Shown here: one piece after another, positions 53,302-63,523 of the stretch | Layout: every line of letters starts with the position of its first letter | How positions within the stretch are numbered: position 1 is the first letter of the stretch | Assembly: GCF_024734405.1 (NCBI RefSeq) | Contig: NZ_CP059556.1 | Span: 6,076,001-6,140,000, forward strand | Source: Saccharopolyspora gregorii | GTDB lineage: Bacteria; Actinomycetota; Actinomycetes; Mycobacteriales; Pseudonocardiaceae | Direction: 5' to 3' | DNA length: 64,000 nucleotides | Translations under genes and position numbers: made by a program | Notes under the pieces: generated by a model | Told to the model about the DNA's origin: nothing | The model's input: only the letters and a program-made list of their open reading frames with translations | Database searches by the model: none

Positions 53302-54147
53302 ATGACGCATTCGAGTGGACGCGCTCGCCGGCGCGGCCTGATCTCCCTACTCTCGATCACCTGGGCGTGCGCGCTGCTCGCGACCCCCGCGCACGCCGGC
53401 ACATCCCCTCTCCGATCGGAGGAAGCGATGAGCACCCAGGCCGACGAGCCGGCGACCGACCACGCGATGGGCTCCCAGATCCGCAAGCACGAAGGCGGCG
53501 ACGAGACCCGCGGCGCACCCGACAAGTCCCCGCTCGCCACCGTCGAGGGCATCGACGTCAGCGGGCACCAGCAGAACGTGGACTGGCCCGCGTACTGGGG
53601 CCAGGGCAAGCGGTTCGCGTTCGTGAAGGCCACCGAGGGCACCACCTACCGGAACCCGTACTTCGCCCAGCAGTACAACGGGTCCTACGACGTCGGCATG
53701 ATCCGCGGCGCCTACCACTTCGCGCTGCCGGACGTCTCCAGCGGCGCGGCGCAGGCGAACTTCTTCGTCGACCACGGCGGCGGCTGGTCGCCCGACGGCA
53801 AGACGCTGCCCGGCGCGCTGGACGTGGAGTACAACCCGTACGGCGACACCTGCTACGGGCACTCGCAGGGCTCGATGACCGCGTGGATCAAGGACTTCTC
53901 CGACACGTACTTCCACCGCACCGGCCGGTACCCGGTGATCTACACCAGCACGAACTGGTGGAACCAGTGCGCGCGCGGCGACTTCAGCTCGACGAGCCCG
54001 CTGTGGGTCGCGCGCTACGCGGGCAGCGTGGGAGCGCTGCCGTACGGCTGGGGCTTCCACACGTTCTGGCAGTACAGCTCGACGCCGATCGACCAGAACG
54101 CGTTCAACGGCGCCTACTCCCAGCTCGAAGCCATCGCTCGCGGCTGA
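53302..54147 (+). CDS. Secreted GH25 lysozyme
   Basis: 281 residues. Signal peptide (ISLLSITWACALLATPAHAG), a 60-residue linker, then a GH25 beta/alpha barrel from VEGIDVSGHQQNVDW to the end; catalytic acids are in IDVSGHQ and ALDVEYNPYG, with FAFVKATEGTTYRNPYFAQQ, AYHFALPDV and WQYSSTPIDQNAFNG as family motifs. It should cut peptidoglycan between MurNAc and GlcNAc outside the cell. Weak GAGAGGG before ATG 53302. Confidence 0.93.
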   Translation: MTHSSGRARRRGLISLLSITWACALLATPAHAGTSPLRSEEAMSTQADEPATDHAMGSQIRKHEGGDETRGAPDKSPLATVEGIDVSGHQQNVDWPAYWGQGKRFAFVKATEGTTYRNPYFAQQYNGSYDVGMIRGAYHFALPDVSSGAAQANFFVDHGGGWSPDGKTLPGALDVEYNPYGDTCYGHSQGSMTAWIKDFSDTYFHRTGRYPVIYTSTNWWNQCARGDFSSTSPLWVARYAGSVGALPYGWGFHTFWQYSSTPIDQNAFNGAYSQLEAIARG

Positions 54148-54187
54148 TCCGGCCCCGCCGGGAGCCGCCGGCTGCGAAGATCGCCCC

Positions 54188-55321
54188 GTGGACGAGCAGG
54201 GGACGCGGCGGCTGCGCCGGGCGGGACTGGCCGGGACGATCGTCGTGGCGGTGGTCGTGCTGTGCGGGGTCAGCACCGCGCTGCTGGTGTTCGACCCCCG
54301 CAGCACCGGCGCCGACGCCCTCCGCACCGGCGGACTCGCCGCCGGATCCGTCGTCGCCCTCTACGCCCTCTGGCTCAACGACCGCCGACGCCGCGTCGAG
54401 GAACGCCGCCAGGAACTCGACCAGCAGCGCCAGGAGCTCGACCGGGAGCGCTACGACCTGGAGCGCAGGCGGCAGGAGCTGGAGGACCGCCGCACCGGCC
54501 ACGACCGGGACCGCGCCGACGACGAGCGCTTCGCCCGCGCCGTGGAGCTGCTCGGGCACGCCGCCGACCAGGTCCGGGTCGGCGCGATGCACTCGCTGGC
54601 CGCTCTCGCCCGCACCAGGCCGCAGTACGCGCAGACCGTGCTGGACGTGCTGTGCTCCTACCTGCGCAGGCCGTTCGACCATCCGAAGTGGACTCTCCCG
54701 GAACTGCTGCCGGGCGGCGACCTCCCCGAGATCGCACCGGAGCTGGAGCGGGAGCGGCACGCGCGGCAGACCGCGCAGCGGCTCGTCGTCGCACTGCTGC
54801 CGCACCGGGACACCCCGGACGCACCGATCCACGACCTGGACCTGACCCGCGCCTGGCTGGAGCGGTTCTCCCTCGAAGACCGCATCGTCGGGCGCATCGC
54901 CGCCTACCGCTGCCGCTTCCGGCACACCACGGTCTTCAGCGGTGCGGTGCTCCGCGGCGGCGTGCACCTGCGGGACTCGGTGTTCCTCGGGCGGATCCGG
55001 GCCACCGACGTCGAGTTCGCGGGGCCGGTGGAGCTGCGCGGCGCGCGGACCGTCGCACCCTGCGACTTCGCCCGGTCGGTGTTCCGCGCCCCGGTGGACC
55101 TCAAGCGGCTCACCGGTGAGCAGCGGTGGTACGTGCGCGACGCCCGCTTCGACGCGGCGGTGGACCTGCGGTCGGCGCGGCTGATCGGCGGCCTGGACCT
55201 CGGCGGCACCGCCCCGCCCGCCGCACTGCGCGCCGAGGAGTCCCGCGTCGCCCCCGTCTCCCACCTCGACGGCTGGGACCTGGCGGCCTCCCCCGAGCAG
55301 CCACCGCGCGCCGGGTCGTGA
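54188..55321 (+). CDS. Membrane protein with coiled coil and pentapeptide-like repeats
   Basis: 377 residues. Two membrane helices (LAGTIVVAVVVLCGVSTALL; GLAAGSVVALYALWLN), a charged coiled coil (about 70-115: RRRVEERRQELDQQRQELDR and DRERYDLERRRQELEDRRTG), a helical part (ELLGHAADQVRVGAMHSLAA) and C-terminal loose pentapeptide repeats (RFRHTTVFSGAVLRGGVHLR). Streptomyces and relatives have many such proteins of unknown function. GTG 54188 has no RBS; GAAGAT lies six bases upstream. Confidence 0.8.
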   Translation: MDEQGTRRLRRAGLAGTIVVAVVVLCGVSTALLVFDPRSTGADALRTGGLAAGSVVALYALWLNDRRRRVEERRQELDQQRQELDRERYDLERRRQELEDRRTGHDRDRADDERFARAVELLGHAADQVRVGAMHSLAALARTRPQYAQTVLDVLCSYLRRPFDHPKWTLPELLPGGDLPEIAPELERERHARQTAQRLVVALLPHRDTPDAPIHDLDLTRAWLERFSLEDRIVGRIAAYRCRFRHTTVFSGAVLRGGVHLRDSVFLGRIRATDVEFAGPVELRGARTVAPCDFARSVFRAPVDLKRLTGEQRWYVRDARFDAAVDLRSARLIGGLDLGGTAPPAALRAEESRVAPVSHLDGWDLAASPEQPPRAGS

Positions 55322-55429
55322 CAGCGGACCGGCAGGACTCGGGAGGAGCCTGGATCCACCCGGGCGCACCGTCGAGCCGCGGCTGCCGTGCCGGGACCAC
55401 CGCGCCGATGCGGACTCCGCAGTGGGCCC

Positions 55430-55435
55430 TACGCT
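55430..55435 (+). promoter_or_regulatory. -10 hexamer (TACGCT) before a small ORF
   Basis: TACGCT, seven bases, GTG 55443; no RBS. Same leaderless spacing as elsewhere in the window. Confidence 0.5.
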
Positions 55436-55442
55436 GCTCGGG

Positions 55443-55532
55443 GTGATCAAGCGGGCGTTCGCCGACGAGTCGTTCCACGAAGCCACCTCGGGCGGGTGCT
55501 GCGTGGCCCCGCGGCAACGAGCCGTGCGGTAG
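55443..55532 (+). CDS. Candidate 29-residue small protein
   Basis: GTG-initiated frame VIKRAFADESFHEATSGGCC followed by VAPRQRAVR. The end loosely recalls the Cys-containing core of DUF397 proteins (SGGEGGNCVEVA), whose full version lies 190 bases downstream, but the match is weak. It may be a remnant of the same locus. Confidence 0.35.
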   Translation: MIKRAFADESFHEATSGGCCVAPRQRAVR

Positions 55533-55538
55533 GGGTGA

Positions 55539-55721
55539 GCGAAGGCGCCGTCGATCGTCCACGTCGAGCACCACAGCGCCAGCGCCTTCCTGGACGAACC
55601 TGAAGATGTTTCCGCTTACGACGCGCTCCGGAGTACCGTTCTCGCGGCAGCGCTCAGCGCGGTGGAATCGGCCGAGTTGCTGGCGACCTACGCACGCGAT
55701 TGGGAAGGCAGGGGAACGTGA
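55539..55721 (+). pseudogene. DUF5753 regulator, 3' remnant
   Basis: An open stretch without start codon. From 55554 it encodes 55 residues matching the end of a DUF5753-type XRE regulator (IVHVEHHSASAFLDEPEDVS, LATYARDWEGRGT); the HTH and most of the domain are missing. Its TGA overlaps the GTG of the DUF397 gene, the usual arrangement of intact DUF5753-DUF397 pairs, so this is a decayed pair. Confidence 0.75.
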
Positions 55722-55915
55722 CTTCCGAGCCGCTCAAGGGATGGCGCACCAGCACGCGGACCTCCGCGACGCAGACCTGCGTGGAAGTCGGCGGGGCGCC
55801 GGGGATCGCGGGCGTGCGGGACACGAAGGACCGCGAGGGCGGGACCCTCCGCATCGACTCCGCCCGCTGGGCGGCGTTCCTCGCCGCGATCGGCTCCGGC
55901 CGCTACGACCGCTGA
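55718..55915 (+). CDS. DUF397 protein
   Basis: 65 residues with the family core: GWRTSTRTSATQTCVEVG, VRDTKDREGGTLRIDSARWA and AFLAAIGSGRYD. DUF397 proteins act with XRE/DUF5753 regulators in Streptomyces-like development. The partner is broken upstream, so this copy may be orphaned. Confidence 0.88.
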   Translation: MTSEPLKGWRTSTRTSATQTCVEVGGAPGIAGVRDTKDREGGTLRIDSARWAAFLAAIGSGRYDR

Positions 55916-55973
55916 TCGTCCGGCGGCCCGTTCGACCGGCCCGACCGAGCGGACGAGCCGCGCCCACGACGCG

Positions 55974-56012
55974 GAACGGCCCGCCGCCCCTGGTCGGGGT
56001 GGCGGGCCGTTC
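55974..56012 (-). terminator. Hairpin after purL
   Basis: Stem GAACGGCCCGCC / GGCGGGCCGTTC, 15-base loop. It contains the GGGCCGTTC motif repeated elsewhere. It lies 12 bases beyond the purL stop. Confidence 0.7.
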
Positions 56013-56023
56013 GGGGTGGAACG

Positions 56024-58380
<2,357 letters not shown>

Positions 58381-58384
<4 letters not shown>

Positions 58385-59058
58385 GCTGCCACCAGTACGT
58401 CGAGAGCGGACAGGAACATGCCGAGGCCGTCATCGGTGGGCCCGGTCAGCGGGTCGATCGCGTGCTCCGGGTGCGGCATCAGGCCCGCGACCCGGCCGCG
58501 CGCGTCGGTGATGCCCGCGATGCCGCGCAGCGAACCGTTCGGGTCGTCCTCCAGGTACCGGAACAGCACCCGGCCCTCGCCCTCCAGCTCGTCCAGCACG
58601 GCCTGGTCCGCCATGTAGGCGCCCTCACCGGACTTCAGCGGGATCAGCAGCTCGGCGCCCGCGTCGTAGCGGGACGTCCACGCGGAGGAGTTGTTCTCGA
58701 CCTTCAGCCACTGGTCGCGGCACACGAAGTGCAGACCCGAGTTGCGGGTCAGCGCACCCGGCAGCAGCCCGGCCTCGCACAGGATCTGGAAGCCGTTGCA
58801 GATGCCCAGCACCGGCATCCCCTGCCCGGCGGCGCGCACCACCTCGCCCATCACCGGGGCGAACTTCGCGATCGCGCCGCAGCGCAGGTAGTCCCCGTAG
58901 GAGAACCCGCCCGGCACGACCACCGCGTCCACGCCGCGCAGGTCCGCGTCGGCGTGCCACAGCGGCACCGCCTCGGCACCCGCCTTGCGGACCGCGCGCT
59001 GCGCGTCCACGTCGTCGAGGGTGCCGGGGAAGGTGATGACGCCGATCTTCGGGCTCAT
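58381..59058 (-). CDS. purQ: FGAM synthase glutaminase subunit
   Basis: 225 residues of the class-I glutamine amidotransferase fold: Cys nucleophile in [17 protein letters not shown], His/Glu in [10 protein letters not shown], and [37 protein letters not shown]. Supplies ammonia to PurL with PurS. Its ATG overlaps the stop of the small frame upstream (ATGA), and its own stop overlaps the purL start. Confidence 0.97.
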
Positions 59059-59198
59059 TCCGGTACCGCCTCTCCGCGATTCACACTGGTGGTTGCGCCC
59101 GGCTGAACCTCGCGTTCCGTGGTTCCTCGTGGCCGGCTTGCGTCACGTTCCCCTGAGGTGCGGTTACGCAGGACTGAAGTGGGCCCGAAATCGCTCAT
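59055..59198 (-). CDS. Candidate 47-residue protein coupled to purS and purQ
   Basis: Starts with ATG overlapping the purS stop (ATGA) and ends with TGA overlapping the purQ start (ATGA), so it sits exactly between the two. It begins [20 protein letters not shown] and ends NRGEAVPE; no family is known. About 57% of its third codon positions are G or C, far below the 90% of neighbours, so it may be a young or non-functional frame that merely keeps ribosomes moving from purS to purQ. Confidence 0.45.
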   Translation of the reverse strand: MSDFGPTSVLRNRTSGERDASRPRGTTEREVQPGATTSVNRGEAVPE

Positions 59199-59434
59199 GC
59201 TTCCACCCTGCGGACGACGAAGTCCTCGATCACGGGGTTGGCCAGCAGCGTTTCGGCGATCTGGGCGAGCGTGGCGTCGTCGACGTCGTCGGCGACCTCC
59301 AGCTCGAACCGCTTCCCCTGGCGGACTTCGGAGATGCCCTCGAAGCCGAGCCGGGGCAGCGCAGCGGCCACCGCCTGACCCTGCGGGTCGAGAATCTCCT
59401 GCTTGGGCATGACGTCGACGACGACTCGGGCCAC
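59195..59434 (-). CDS. purS: FGAM synthase PurS subunit
   Basis: 79 residues with the PurS fold: ARVVVDVMPKQEILDPQGQA at the start, LGFEGISEVRQGKRFELEV in the middle and [12 protein letters not shown] at the end. It bridges PurQ and PurL and helps pass ammonia. GTG 59434 has GGGAG nine bases upstream; an in-frame ATG at 59569 is unsupported. First gene of the purS-ORF-purQ-purL operon. Confidence 0.94.
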   Translation of the reverse strand: MARVVVDVMPKQEILDPQGQAVAAALPRLGFEGISEVRQGKRFELEVADDVDDATLAQIAETLLANPVIEDFVVRRVEA

Positions 59435-59915
59435 GGGCGATGCTCCCGGATTCGTGCAGATCCTCCTGCCCCGTGCAGGACAGGGATGGATGTCCAGCAG
59501 TACCTGCAAAGGGTAACTGAGCTGCGGGTTCACCCTCGCAGACAGGTGCACCGAAGCGCCGTGGACCACATCCGACCACGCTCCGCGACCGAACCGTCAC
59601 GATTCACCCGGGCGGGAAGGTCACGCGAATCCACTCCCACTTTCCGCGCAGTGCTGCTCAGCCGAATTCAGCAGCATTGCGCAGAACGCATTTTCAAGCT
59701 GTGTCCTCCGGCACTTTCCGCCGCATTCGCGGAACGTTCACCGGACTTCGCACGTCTTCCTCATGGCAACACCGGAAGGCGGGCCACGACGAGCACCGCG
59801 CGGACCGCACCGCGCACCCCGAACACCGACGAAACCCCAGCTCCCCGGCCGCAGATCCCGAACAGGCCGGGTGGAACCGCCACCGCAGGCGCGCGTTCGC
59901 GCGACGCGGGGCGGC

Positions 59916-59946
59916 GGGGATTCCGCCACCCCCCAGCGGAATCCCC
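59916..59946. repeat. Inverted repeat 1 of a tandem hairpin pair
   Basis: GGGGATTCCGC at 59916-59926 and its complement at 59936-59946, perfect 11-bp stem, 9-base loop. Five bases separate it from the second hairpin. Confidence 0.7.
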
Positions 59947-59951
59947 GGAAC

Positions 59952-59999
59952 GCTTCCCGTTGCGCCGCACACCCCCCGATCAGCGGCGCAACGGGAAGC
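59952..59999. repeat. Inverted repeat 2 of a tandem hairpin pair
   Basis: GCTTCCCGTTGCGCCGC at 59952-59968 and its complement at 59983-59999: a perfect 17-bp stem with a 14-base loop, the longest perfect intergenic dyad apart from the sulfurtransferase terminator. No T-tract. Confidence 0.75.
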
Positions 60000-60186
60000 C
60001 CCGGACACGTCAGTTCCGCGATGCGTTCCTGGTCTCACCCGAATGGGAGAACTCGAATTCCGCGACCCGTTTCCCGGCCACTTCCCCGGTGAACCGGACC
60101 GAACGCCCGGCCGCACCGAAAACGACCTCGCGCCCCGCTCTGGGAAGCTGGAGGTCGACACCGATGCGTCCGGGGAGGGCGAGCCG

Positions 60187-60822
60187 ATGAAGATCACACA
60201 CTTCGGACACGCGTGCGTGCTGGTGGACACCGGGCAGGCGCGGCTGCTCATCGATCCCGGCGCGTTCTCCCAGGGGTTCGAGGAGCTGCGGGACCTCGAC
60301 GCGGTGCTCATCACCCACCAGCACTTCGACCACCTCGACGCCGAACGGCTCCCCGGGCTGCTCGGGGCCAACCCCGGCGCGCGGCTCATCACCGACCCGG
60401 CCACCGTGGACATCGTCACCGGCCAGGGCTTCCAGGCCGAAGCGGCCCGGCCCGGGGACGCGTTCGAACTCGGCGGGGCCGCCGTGAACGTCGTCGGCGG
60501 GCAGCACGCCGTGATCCACCCGGACATCCCGGTGATCGACAACGTCGGGCTCGTCGTCGACCACGGCGCCTTCTACCACCCCGGCGACTCCTTCCACGTG
60601 CCCGAGCAGCGGATCGACGTGCTGGGACTGCCCACCGGGGCGCCGTGGCTGAAGCTCTCCGAGGCCGTGGACTTCCTGCGCGCCGTCGCGCCGCGGGTCG
60701 CGGTGCCCATCCACGAGGCGGTGCTGGCCTCGCCCGCGATGCACCACCGGATGTTCGAGCAGCTCGCGCCGCAGGACACCGACGTGGCCGTGCTGGACCG
60801 GGCCGCGGCGACCTCCGTGTAG
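60187..60822 (+). CDS. MBL-fold metal-dependent hydrolase (UPF0173-like)
   Basis: 211 residues. Metallo-beta-lactamase motif THQHFDHLDAERL (His-x-His-x-Asp-His), an early MKITHFGHACVLVDTGQARL, and the later YHPGDSFHVPEQ and VPIHEAV. This resembles the UPF0173/YtnP-like group acting on lactones or phosphoesters; the substrate is not known. ATG 60187 follows GGGAGGG by about seven bases; an upstream in-frame ATG at 59677 is shadow-like. Confidence 0.9.
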   Translation: MKITHFGHACVLVDTGQARLLIDPGAFSQGFEELRDLDAVLITHQHFDHLDAERLPGLLGANPGARLITDPATVDIVTGQGFQAEAARPGDAFELGGAAVNVVGGQHAVIHPDIPVIDNVGLVVDHGAFYHPGDSFHVPEQRIDVLGLPTGAPWLKLSEAVDFLRAVAPRVAVPIHEAVLASPAMHHRMFEQLAPQDTDVAVLDRAAATSV

Positions 60823-60846
60823 GACGCCGCCGCGGCCGCTGGTGGA

Positions 60847-61287
60847 TCAGTCGTCGTGGTGGTCGTCGTGGTCGTCGTGGTCGTCGTCGAAGCGGTCGTC
60901 CCGGTCGTCCCGGTCGTCCCGGTCGTCCCGGTCATCCTGATCGTCGAACCGGTCGTCGTCGAACCGGTCGTCGTGCCGCTCGGCCGCGCCCGGCGGCAGC
61001 GGCGCAGGCCCGCCGGCCCGCAGGCGCGCCTCGGCTTCGGCTTCCGCCCGATCGTCCGCGTCGTCCCACGGCCCGTCGTCGAAGCGGTCGTCGCGGTCGT
61101 CCCGTTCCCAGCGGTCGTCGTCCCAGGGCCCGTCGTCGTCCCACCTCGCGGGTGCTCCGGCGGCCGGGTTCTCCGGCACCGCGCCGGTACCCGCGCCCGC
61201 GAGCGCGACACCCGCGCCGCCGACTCCCAGCACGCCCACGATCGCCGCGGTGGCCAGCACCGCCCTGCTCGGCTTCCTGATCCGCAT
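60847..61287 (-). CDS. Secreted Asp/Arg-rich low-complexity protein
   Basis: 146 residues. A signal-peptide-like N-terminus (RAVLATAAIVGVLGVGGAGV) then almost only Asp, Arg, Trp, Phe and Ala: DDDGPWDDDRWERDDRDDRF, then DDRFDDQDDRDDRDDRDDRD and a DHDDHDDHHDD tail. It is encoded by 9-bp tandem repeats and may bind calcium or other cations outside the membrane. A signal peptide with this composition is unusual but the frame is clear; the complementary frame would give a poly-Val protein. Confidence 0.7.
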   Translation of the reverse strand: MRIRKPSRAVLATAAIVGVLGVGGAGVALAGAGTGAVPENPAAGAPARWDDDGPWDDDRWERDDRDDRFDDGPWDDADDRAEAEAEARLRAGGPAPLPPGAAERHDDRFDDDRFDDQDDRDDRDDRDDRDDRFDDDHDDHDDHHDD

Positions 61288-61453
61288 CCGTCCTCGTCCT
61301 CCCGGTCGCTTTCCTCCTGGACGAGATCGAGCTTCGCGGCCGCGGATGAGCTCACCCTGAGCCCGAGGTGAAAGCACGTTCACCCGAACGGGACCAGGTG
61401 AGTGGGCCGTTCGACCAGTGCGGTGGGGCTGGTGGGCCGTTCACCTGGGGTGC

Positions 61454-62248
61454 TCAGCTGGAGAGTGGATCGAGGTTGCGGACCGCGGCGGGCAGCGGCA
61501 CGCGCCGGCGGGGGACGGCGGTGGCGGCGAACACGGCGTAGGTCGCGGGCTCCGCGCCGCGGTGCAGCGCGAGGTCGACCGCGTCCAGCACGGCCTGCCG
61601 CGAACCGGACCGCGCCAGGTCGGCGGCGTCCACCGCGAGCCGCACCGGCCGGCCGCGCCGGGCCGCCCGGCTCACGCCCAGCACCAGCGCCCGGCACCAC
61701 CAGTGCTCCACCCGGGTGCCCGGCCCGAGCGCGTGCACCCGGGCGCGGTGCACCCGTCCGGTGCGCAGCTCGTGCACGCCCAGCGCGTCGGCGCACACCG
61801 CGAAGTCTCGCCTGCGCAGCGCCGTCATCGTGCCCGGCGAGGACAACCAGCGCGGCGGCACGAACAGTTCGGTGCGCAGGCCCAGCCGGTCCAGGGCGGC
61901 GGCCGCGGCGTGCAGCCGCAGCCCGGCCTCGTGCGCGGGGAGCGCGGCGAACTCGGCACCGCGGACCGCGGCCGTCGGACCGGACGACGCCACCCGCGGC
62001 AGCAGCCGCTGCGCGTGCGGGGCGTGGTCGAAGCCGTGCAGCGCCACCGCGGCCCCGAGGCGGCGCCGCTCCCGCACCCAGCTCACCGCGGGCCGGTCCG
62101 GCCCCGGTGGCGCGGTGCCGTTCGGGCGCGGCGCCACCAGCAGCGTCAGCGGGACGCGGCGCAGATCCAGCTCGGCGGCGAACCCGGCGCAGTGCTCCAG
62201 CGCCCGGTCTCCGAGCCCCGACAGGGAGACGACCAGCGGAAAGCCCAC
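61454..62248 (-). CDS. DUF2334-like polysaccharide deacetylase-related protein
   Basis: 264 residues. VVSLSGLGDRALEHCAGFAA, LTLLVAPRPNG, AVALHGFDHAPHAQRLLP (HGFDH motif) and ELFVPPRWLSSPGTMTALRR recall the DUF2334 group of the NodB/polysaccharide deacetylase fold. The usual Asp-His-His set is only partly evident (HGFDH). It would act on a glycan or lipid; no signal peptide is seen. It precedes the Asp-rich gene on the same strand. Confidence 0.72.
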   Translation of the reverse strand: MGFPLVVSLSGLGDRALEHCAGFAAELDLRRVPLTLLVAPRPNGTAPPGPDRPAVSWVRERRRLGAAVALHGFDHAPHAQRLLPRVASSGPTAAVRGAEFAALPAHEAGLRLHAAAAALDRLGLRTELFVPPRWLSSPGTMTALRRRDFAVCADALGVHELRTGRVHRARVHALGPGTRVEHWWCRALVLGVSRAARRGRPVRLAVDAADLARSGSRQAVLDAVDLALHRGAEPATYAVFAATAVPRRRVPLPAAVRNLDPLSS

Positions 62249-62350
62249 GGCTCACCATTGGGCCGCACCCGGGTGTCCCGGCCCTGACCGCCGGGTGACC
62301 GAACGGCGCAGATCGGGCGAACGTCGCCCGGGCGATCAAGCGGGCCGGAT

Positions 62351-62470
62351 GTCCGCGAGTCGGCGTCCGCGGACCGGAGGCCCGCAGGCCGGGCGTTCGC
62401 AAACCCGGAGGTCGTCGAGCCGGGCGTCCGCAGACCGGGGGTCGGCGAACCGGCGGTCGACGGATCGGGT
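62351..62470. repeat. Four imperfect 30-bp tandem repeats
   Basis: Successive 30-base units (62351-62380, 62381-62410, 62411-62440, 62441-62470) share a core near CGGGCGTCCGCAGACCGG with frequent substitutions and small shifts. They fill most of the gap between the deacetylase-like gene start and the purC stop. No frame or RNA is evident. Confidence 0.55.
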
Positions 62471-62522
62471 GATCAACGGGTCGATCGGCCGATCGGCGAA
62501 CCAGCGGCAGGCGGGCCCGGGA

Positions 62523-63410
62523 TCAGGCGGGTGAGGGCCAGTCGGCGAGGTCGCGGCCGGTGATGCGCTCGTAGGCCTCGACGTAGCGGTCGCGGGTCGC
62601 GGCCACCACCTCGTCCGGCAGCGACGGCGGCGGCACGTCGGAGGCCCGGTCCCAACCGGACTCCGGCGAGGTCAGCCAGTTCCGCACGTACTGCTTGTCG
62701 AACGACGGCTGCACCCGGCCCGGCTCGTAGCCGTCGGCCGGCCAGAACCGGGAGGAGTCGGGGGTGAGCACCTCGTCGCCCAGCACGATGCCGTCGGCGT
62801 CGAGGCCGAACTCGAACTTGGTGTCGGCGAGGACCACGCCGCGGCTCTCCGCGTGCTCGGCGGCCCGCGCGTACACCCGCAGCGTCAGCTCCCGCAGCTG
62901 CTCGGCGCGCTCCCGGCCCACCTCGGCGGCCACGGCGTCGAAGCTGACGTTCTCGTCGTGCGAGCCGAGCTCCGCCTTCGTGGCCGGGGTGAAGATCGGC
63001 TCGGGCAGCCGGGACGCCTCGGTCAGCCCGTCCGGCAGCTCGACGCCGCACACCGCGCCGGTCGCCCGGTAGTCGACGAGGCCGGAACCGGTGAGGTAAC
63101 CGCGGGCCACGCACTCCACCGGCAGCATCTCCAGCCTGCGCACCAGCAGCGCGCGGCCGCGCACCTCGGCGGGGATGCGCGGGTCGTCGTGCGCGACGAC
63201 GTGGTTCGGCACCAGCTCGGCGAGCAGGTCGAACCAGAACACGCTCATCGCCGTCAGCACCCGGCCCTTGTCCGGGATGGGGGTGTCGAGCACGTGGTCG
63301 TAGGCCGAGATGCGGTCCGACGCGACCATCAGCAGGTGCTCGTCGTCCACGGCGTGCAGCTGGCGAACCTTGCCCGCGGCGATCAGCGGGTATGCCGAGA
63401 GTGCGACCAC
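62523..63410 (-). CDS. purC: SAICAR synthetase
   Basis: 295 residues: [80 protein letters not shown] and [20 protein letters not shown] ([14 protein letters not shown]). It couples CAIR to aspartate. GTG 63410 has GGGAG-like bases about ten upstream; an in-frame extension to 63515 includes the purB hairpin. Follows purB with a 113-base gap containing a hairpin. Confidence 0.95.
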   Translation of the reverse strand: MVALSAYPLIAAGKVRQLHAVDDEHLLMVASDRISAYDHVLDTPIPDKGRVLTAMSVFWFDLLAELVPNHVVAHDDPRIPAEVRGRALLVRRLEMLPVECVARGYLTGSGLVDYRATGAVCGVELPDGLTEASRLPEPIFTPATKAELGSHDENVSFDAVAAEVGRERAEQLRELTLRVYARAAEHAESRGVVLADTKFEFGLDADGIVLGDEVLTPDSSRFWPADGYEPGRVQPSFDKQYVRNWLTSPESGWDRASDVPPPSLPDEVVAATRDRYVEAYERITGRDLADWPSPA

Positions 63411-63473
63411 GCGGCGATTCTCCCCCACGCCGACCGCCGCCCGGCCGAGCGGCCCTCCGGAGGCTCCGGTGCA

Positions 63474-63510
63474 CGGCCCGTTCGCCCGGGTCGGCTGGGC
63501 GAACGGGCCG
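63474..63510 (-). terminator. Hairpin between purB and purC
   Basis: Perfect 14-bp stem CGGCCCGTTCGCCC / GGGCGAACGGGCCG, 9-base loop, just after the purB stop. It contains the recurring GGCCCGTTC motif and could end purB transcription or let some pass to purC. Confidence 0.7.
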
Positions 63511-63523
63511 TCCACCTGCGGGA

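Larger units (their letters stand above)
59435..60186. other. Large gap before purS with two adjacent hairpins
   Basis: About 750 bases with the divergent purS and MBL genes at its ends. Open frames across it have shadow-like composition; no gene is called. Composition varies, with an AT-richer patch near 59660-59700. The purS promoter must lie in the first 150 bases; the hairpins at 59916-59999 are listed separately. Confidence 0.6.

Noticed and set aside
60856-61371. Plus-strand poly-Val frame opposite the Asp-rich gene
   Set aside because: It is the complement of GAC/GAT repeats; the minus frame has a signal peptide and a plausible start.
62351-62470. 30-bp repeats as a CRISPR array
   Set aside because: Units are contiguous with no spacers and diverge strongly; no cas genes nearby.
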